From the NCBI GenBank assembly GCA_025350445.1, contig JANXXV010000923.1, forward strand, positions 1 to 8,148: 8,148 nucleotides of DNA, written 5' to 3'. Below, in pieces: positions 6,150 to 8,148 of this stretch. The position numbers were made by a program, and so were the translations under genes. The notes beneath the pieces are model-generated. The model ran no database searches. It had not been told where the DNA came from and saw nothing but the letters and a program-made list of their open reading frames with translations. Numbering within the stretch: position 1 is the first letter of the stretch; each line of letters begins with the position of its first letter. The DNA comes from Bryobacteraceae bacterium (GTDB lineage Bacteria; Acidobacteriota; Terriglobia; Bryobacterales; Bryobacteraceae).

Positions 6150-7030
6150 CTACTTCAACTTCAGTTGTTCCTTCAACCACGCCTGCCGGTCCGCAATCGC
6201 TTCCGCGTTCAGGCCATGTCCGGCGTCGTACCACAAGATCTTCTTCGGCTCTACGGCTGCGGCGAAGAAGGCCTTTGCCTTCGCCTCGGGAACGTAATGG
6301 TCAGTCTTGCCGAACTGCATCAGAACGGGACCGCCGGCGGTTGGGATGTACTTCACCGGATCAAGCGGCGCCAGCCGCTCAGCCGCTCCACCACCTTCTT
6401 GCGGTCTTCGCCCTCTAGTTTCGAGCCGAGCAGAAACCAGTCGCTGAAGCTGGTGATCCCTGCCTGCAATGCCCAGACTCGCGGCCGCGGATCGACGCCC
6501 GCCAGCACCGCGCCGTACAGCATCCCAAAGTCGTGGCCAACGTAGGCGACCCGCTTCTTGTCGATGCCGGGCTCGGCCAGCAGGATATCCAGGGGGCGGC
6601 GCAGTTCCTTCACCTGTTGGACAGAGTTGTAGAAATCGTCCGCCGTATTCCGTCTGTTGAACCACAGCGGATCCGACCACATGGTCTCGATTAGAAGCGA
6701 TGTGGTGCCGGCTTTGGCGAGTTCCACTGCCTGATCCAGGAATTGGGTGCGGTTGGAGTCTCTCGATTCCGGTTCGTACCAATGAACGAACAGGACGGCC
6801 GCGGCCTTGCTTCGCTTCACCGATGGCACCAGATAGGCCGCGGTCCGGCCACCGCTCAAGTTCATATAGGTGAAATCGAGCACCTTCACTCCGGACCGCT
6901 CCTGAAAGCCGGTGTCTTTCCGGTCGGGGGCCAGATCGCGGCGGTATTCGAACAGCTTGTCATCGGCGGCACGCAGTGACGGCAACAGCGCCGCCATCAA
7001 TAGCATCGATAGTTTCAGCGATAATTTCAT
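6150..7030 (-). pseudogene. Secreted alpha/beta hydrolase, frameshifted by an 8-bp duplication
   Basis: The ATG at 7030 opens a frame with a signal peptide (1 to about 21, MKLSLKLSMLLMAALLPSLRA) and an alpha/beta-hydrolase fold: strand AAAVLFVHWYEP (76-87, possible oxyanion region) and nucleophile elbow G165-H-D167-F-G. It stops early after 225 codons. A second frame continues with PVLMQFGKTDHYVP (acid D241) and WYDAGHGLN (H269) to a stop at 6150. Removing one copy of the 8-bp tandem repeat at 6372-6387 joins the frames into an uninterrupted 290-residue protein with a complete Asp-Asp-His triad. The nucleophile is Asp rather than the usual Ser, as in dehalogenase and epoxide-hydrolase elbows, although the overall look is dienelactone-hydrolase-like. 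As given, the product lacks the acid and His and should be inactive. The substrate is unknown. Confidence 0.85.
6372..6387. repeat. 8-bp tandem duplication causing the hydrolase frameshift
   Basis: The plus strand reads CAGCCGCT twice in direct succession (6372-6379 and 6380-6387). On the coding strand this is AGCGGCTG doubled. One copy gives the frame VERLAPLDPVKYIP; two copies change the frame and lead to a stop seven codons later. Slipped-strand replication is the likely origin. Confidence 0.85.
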
Positions 7031-7087
7031 GGAGTGACCCTGTTCGGTAGTCGCAGCGCGAGCCTAATGCGACAGACCCATGCTGAC

Positions 7088-7093
7088 GATAAT
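7088..7093 (+). promoter_or_regulatory. Candidate -10 box of the lipocalin-like gene
   Basis: GATAAT matches five of six consensus bases and ends 8 bases before ATG 7102. Transcription would start at or just before the start codon, fitting the lack of a Shine-Dalgarno sequence. No clear -35 box is seen. Confidence 0.25.
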
Positions 7094-7101
7094 ATCGAAG
7101 T

Positions 7102-7557
7102 ATGCGACAACTGATGCTGCTCCCGCTGTTTCTGACAATGCTCCCCGCCGCCGACCGCCCCAACTTCTCCGGAACGTGGAAAATGGACAATGACCGCAGC
7201 GATTTCGGGCAAATCCCGAAGCCGGCGCACTTCGTCCGCAAGGTGGAGCATGAGGATCCGAAGGTCCACGTCGTCACCACATTCACCACGCCGAACGGCG
7301 AAACGGTGACCGATGTCCGCTACACCACCGACGGCAAGGAAAACCTGAACACCGTGCGCGGCGGTGAGTGGACCAGCACCATGGTATGGGACGGAACCAG
7401 TCTGGATCTGACGTCGAAGCGCAAGCTCAACGGCGCCGACCTATCCACAAAGGAACGCTGGACCTTGACCGGCAAGGGCACTGTGTTGACCGTAGTCAAC
7501 AAAACGACGACACCCCAGGCGGAGATTACCTTCACCGTTGTTTTGAATAAGGAGTGA
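7102..7557 (+). CDS. Small secreted lipocalin-like beta-barrel protein
   Basis: This is a 151-residue protein with a short signal peptide (1 to about 17, MRQLMLLPLFLTMLPAA). The mature part begins DRPNFSGTWKMD; the F-S-G-T-W motif (22-26) is typical of lipocalin-like and calycin strands. It then alternates short beta strands and turns (HVVTTFTT, GETVTDVRY, WTSTMVWDGTSLDLTSKRKL, ERWTLT, VLTVVNKTTT), consistent with an eight-stranded antiparallel barrel. It has no Cys. Proteins of this sort are common in Acidobacteriota as periplasmic proteins of unknown ligand. It is divergent from the broken hydrolase gene (71-bp gap) and convergent with topA (7-bp gap). The ribosome binding site is weak (GAAG just before the ATG), and a GATAAT -10-like box at 7088-7093 would make the mRNA nearly leaderless. 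The family label is tentative. Confidence 0.85.
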   Translation: MRQLMLLPLFLTMLPAADRPNFSGTWKMDNDRSDFGQIPKPAHFVRKVEHEDPKVHVVTTFTTPNGETVTDVRYTTDGKENLNTVRGGEWTSTMVWDGTSLDLTSKRKLNGADLSTKERWTLTGKGTVLTVVNKTTTPQAEITFTVVLNKE

Positions 7558-7578
7558 CCGCGGCTTATATAGCCACGG
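7558..7578. terminator. Possible shared hairpin between convergent genes
   Basis: CCGcGGCT (7558-7565) pairs with AGCCaCGG (7571-7578) around a TATAT loop, with one C/A mismatch. It lies between the stop of the lipocalin-like gene and the last codons of topA and could serve both directions. There is no T-tract, so intrinsic termination is doubtful. Confidence 0.25.
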
Positions 7579-8148
7579 CGGCCTCTTCCACCGGTTGCGG
7601 CAGATCCTTCTTGAATTTGCACTCGGCGTTCGGGCACTGGGCTACCGGCCCCGCCTTCAACCACTTCTCGATCAGATAGGGATTGCTGCAGTTCGGGCAC
7701 TGCTCCGCGATCGGCTTACCCCACGCGACGAAATCGCACTCCGGGTAGCGGTTGCAGCCGAAGAAGGTCTTGCCGCGTTTGCTGCGGCGCTCCACCACTT
7801 CGCCCTGCGTGCAGTTCGGGCAGGCAACGCCAATCGTCTTCTGCTTCACGTATTTACAAGTTGGATAGTTACTGCACGCCACAAACTCGCCGAACCGGCC
7901 GAACTTCTGGACAAGGTGGTTGTCGCATTGCGGGCACTTCTCTTCAAGCGGCACGTCGGACTTCTTTTGCGATCCACCGATTTGCTTAGTGGTCTTGCAA
8001 TCCGGATATCCGGAGCAGGCGTAGAACTGGCCGAAGCGGCCCTTCTTCAAAACCATGGTGCGGCCGCAATTCTCGCAGTACTCTTCGGCGTCCTGCTCGG
8101 TGAGGTTTTCCTTGTCGGCGTCCGTCTGCTCTACCGCCAATTCGCGGG
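7565..8148 (-). CDS. topA: DNA topoisomerase I, C-terminal zinc-finger region (5' part missing)
   Basis: The frame is open to the right edge, so this is only the last 193 or so codons of the gene. It encodes four C4 zinc fingers of the topoisomerase Topo_Zn type. Numbered from the TTG (Leu) codon at 8140, the cysteines are C22/C25/C42/C48, C69/C72/C89/C95, C107/C110/C129/C135 and C148/C151/C169/C174. The first three share the pattern C-x2-C ... C-x-x-YP-x-C with GRFG-F-AC cores; the last is divergent (C-x4-C, QCPNAEC). In bacterial TopA such fingers bind single-stranded DNA and aid relaxation of negative supercoils. The catalytic Toprim and Tyr domains lie outside the window. TTG 8140 is an internal codon, not the start. 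The tail PVEEAAVAI is acidic and hydrophobic. Confidence 0.92.
   Translation of the reverse strand, partial: RELAVEQTDADKENLTEQDAEEYCENCGRTMVLKKGRFGQFYACSGYPDCKTTKQIGGSQKKSDVPLEEKCPQCDNHLVQKFGRFGEFVACSNYPTCKYVKQKTIGVACPNCTQGEVVERRSKRGKTFFGCNRYPECDFVAWGKPIAEQCPNCSNPYLIEKWLKAGPVAQCPNAECKFKKDLPQPVEEAAVAI

Overview
The window looks like a chromosomal segment of an Acidobacteriota bacterium, most likely of the Bryobacterales/Solibacter type. This is an inference. It rests on the high G+C coding sequence, the pairing of a DUF1592-type cytochrome with a DUF1552 protein (a pair typical of Planctomycetes, Verrucomicrobia and Solibacter-like Acidobacteriota), and several small secreted proteins of acidobacterial style. 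No rRNA, tRNA, CRISPR array or phage gene was seen.

Layout. Positions 2-4223 hold a two-gene minus-strand operon: a Sec-exported c-type cytochrome with the DUF1587/1595/1592/1588/1585 domains (1179-4223), then a Tat-exported DUF1552 protein (start 1177, cut by the window edge). One base separates the two genes, and the ribosome binding site of the second lies inside the end of the first. Divergent from the operon, on the plus strand, is a type II toxin-antitoxin locus: a ParD/VapB-like antitoxin (4393-4674) and a VapC/PIN toxin (4644-5151) that has no normal start and is frameshifted at the catalytic YDAA segment. Positions 5152-5692 are non-coding and rich in secondary structure. They include a 13-bp perfect inverted repeat bounding a 170-bp MITE-like segment.

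Further right on the minus strand are a small secreted repeat protein (5693-6028) and a secreted alpha/beta hydrolase (6150-7030) broken by an 8-bp tandem duplication. A plus-strand lipocalin-like secreted protein (7102-7557) is convergent with the 3' end of topA (7565-8148, minus strand), which encodes four C4 zinc fingers.

How the genes relate. The DUF1592/DUF1552 pair is the only clear functional unit. It is an envelope-located, probably haem-c-containing system of unknown activity. The centre of the window (about 4390-5690) looks like a decaying accessory island. The most informative observations are the two gene disruptions by 8-nt indels, the possible antitoxin operator with paired palindromes one helical turn apart, and the MITE-like inverted repeat. 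I did not find convincing evidence of a wholly new multigene system. The closest candidate is the cytochrome/DUF1552 pair, whose biochemical role is, to my knowledge, not established.
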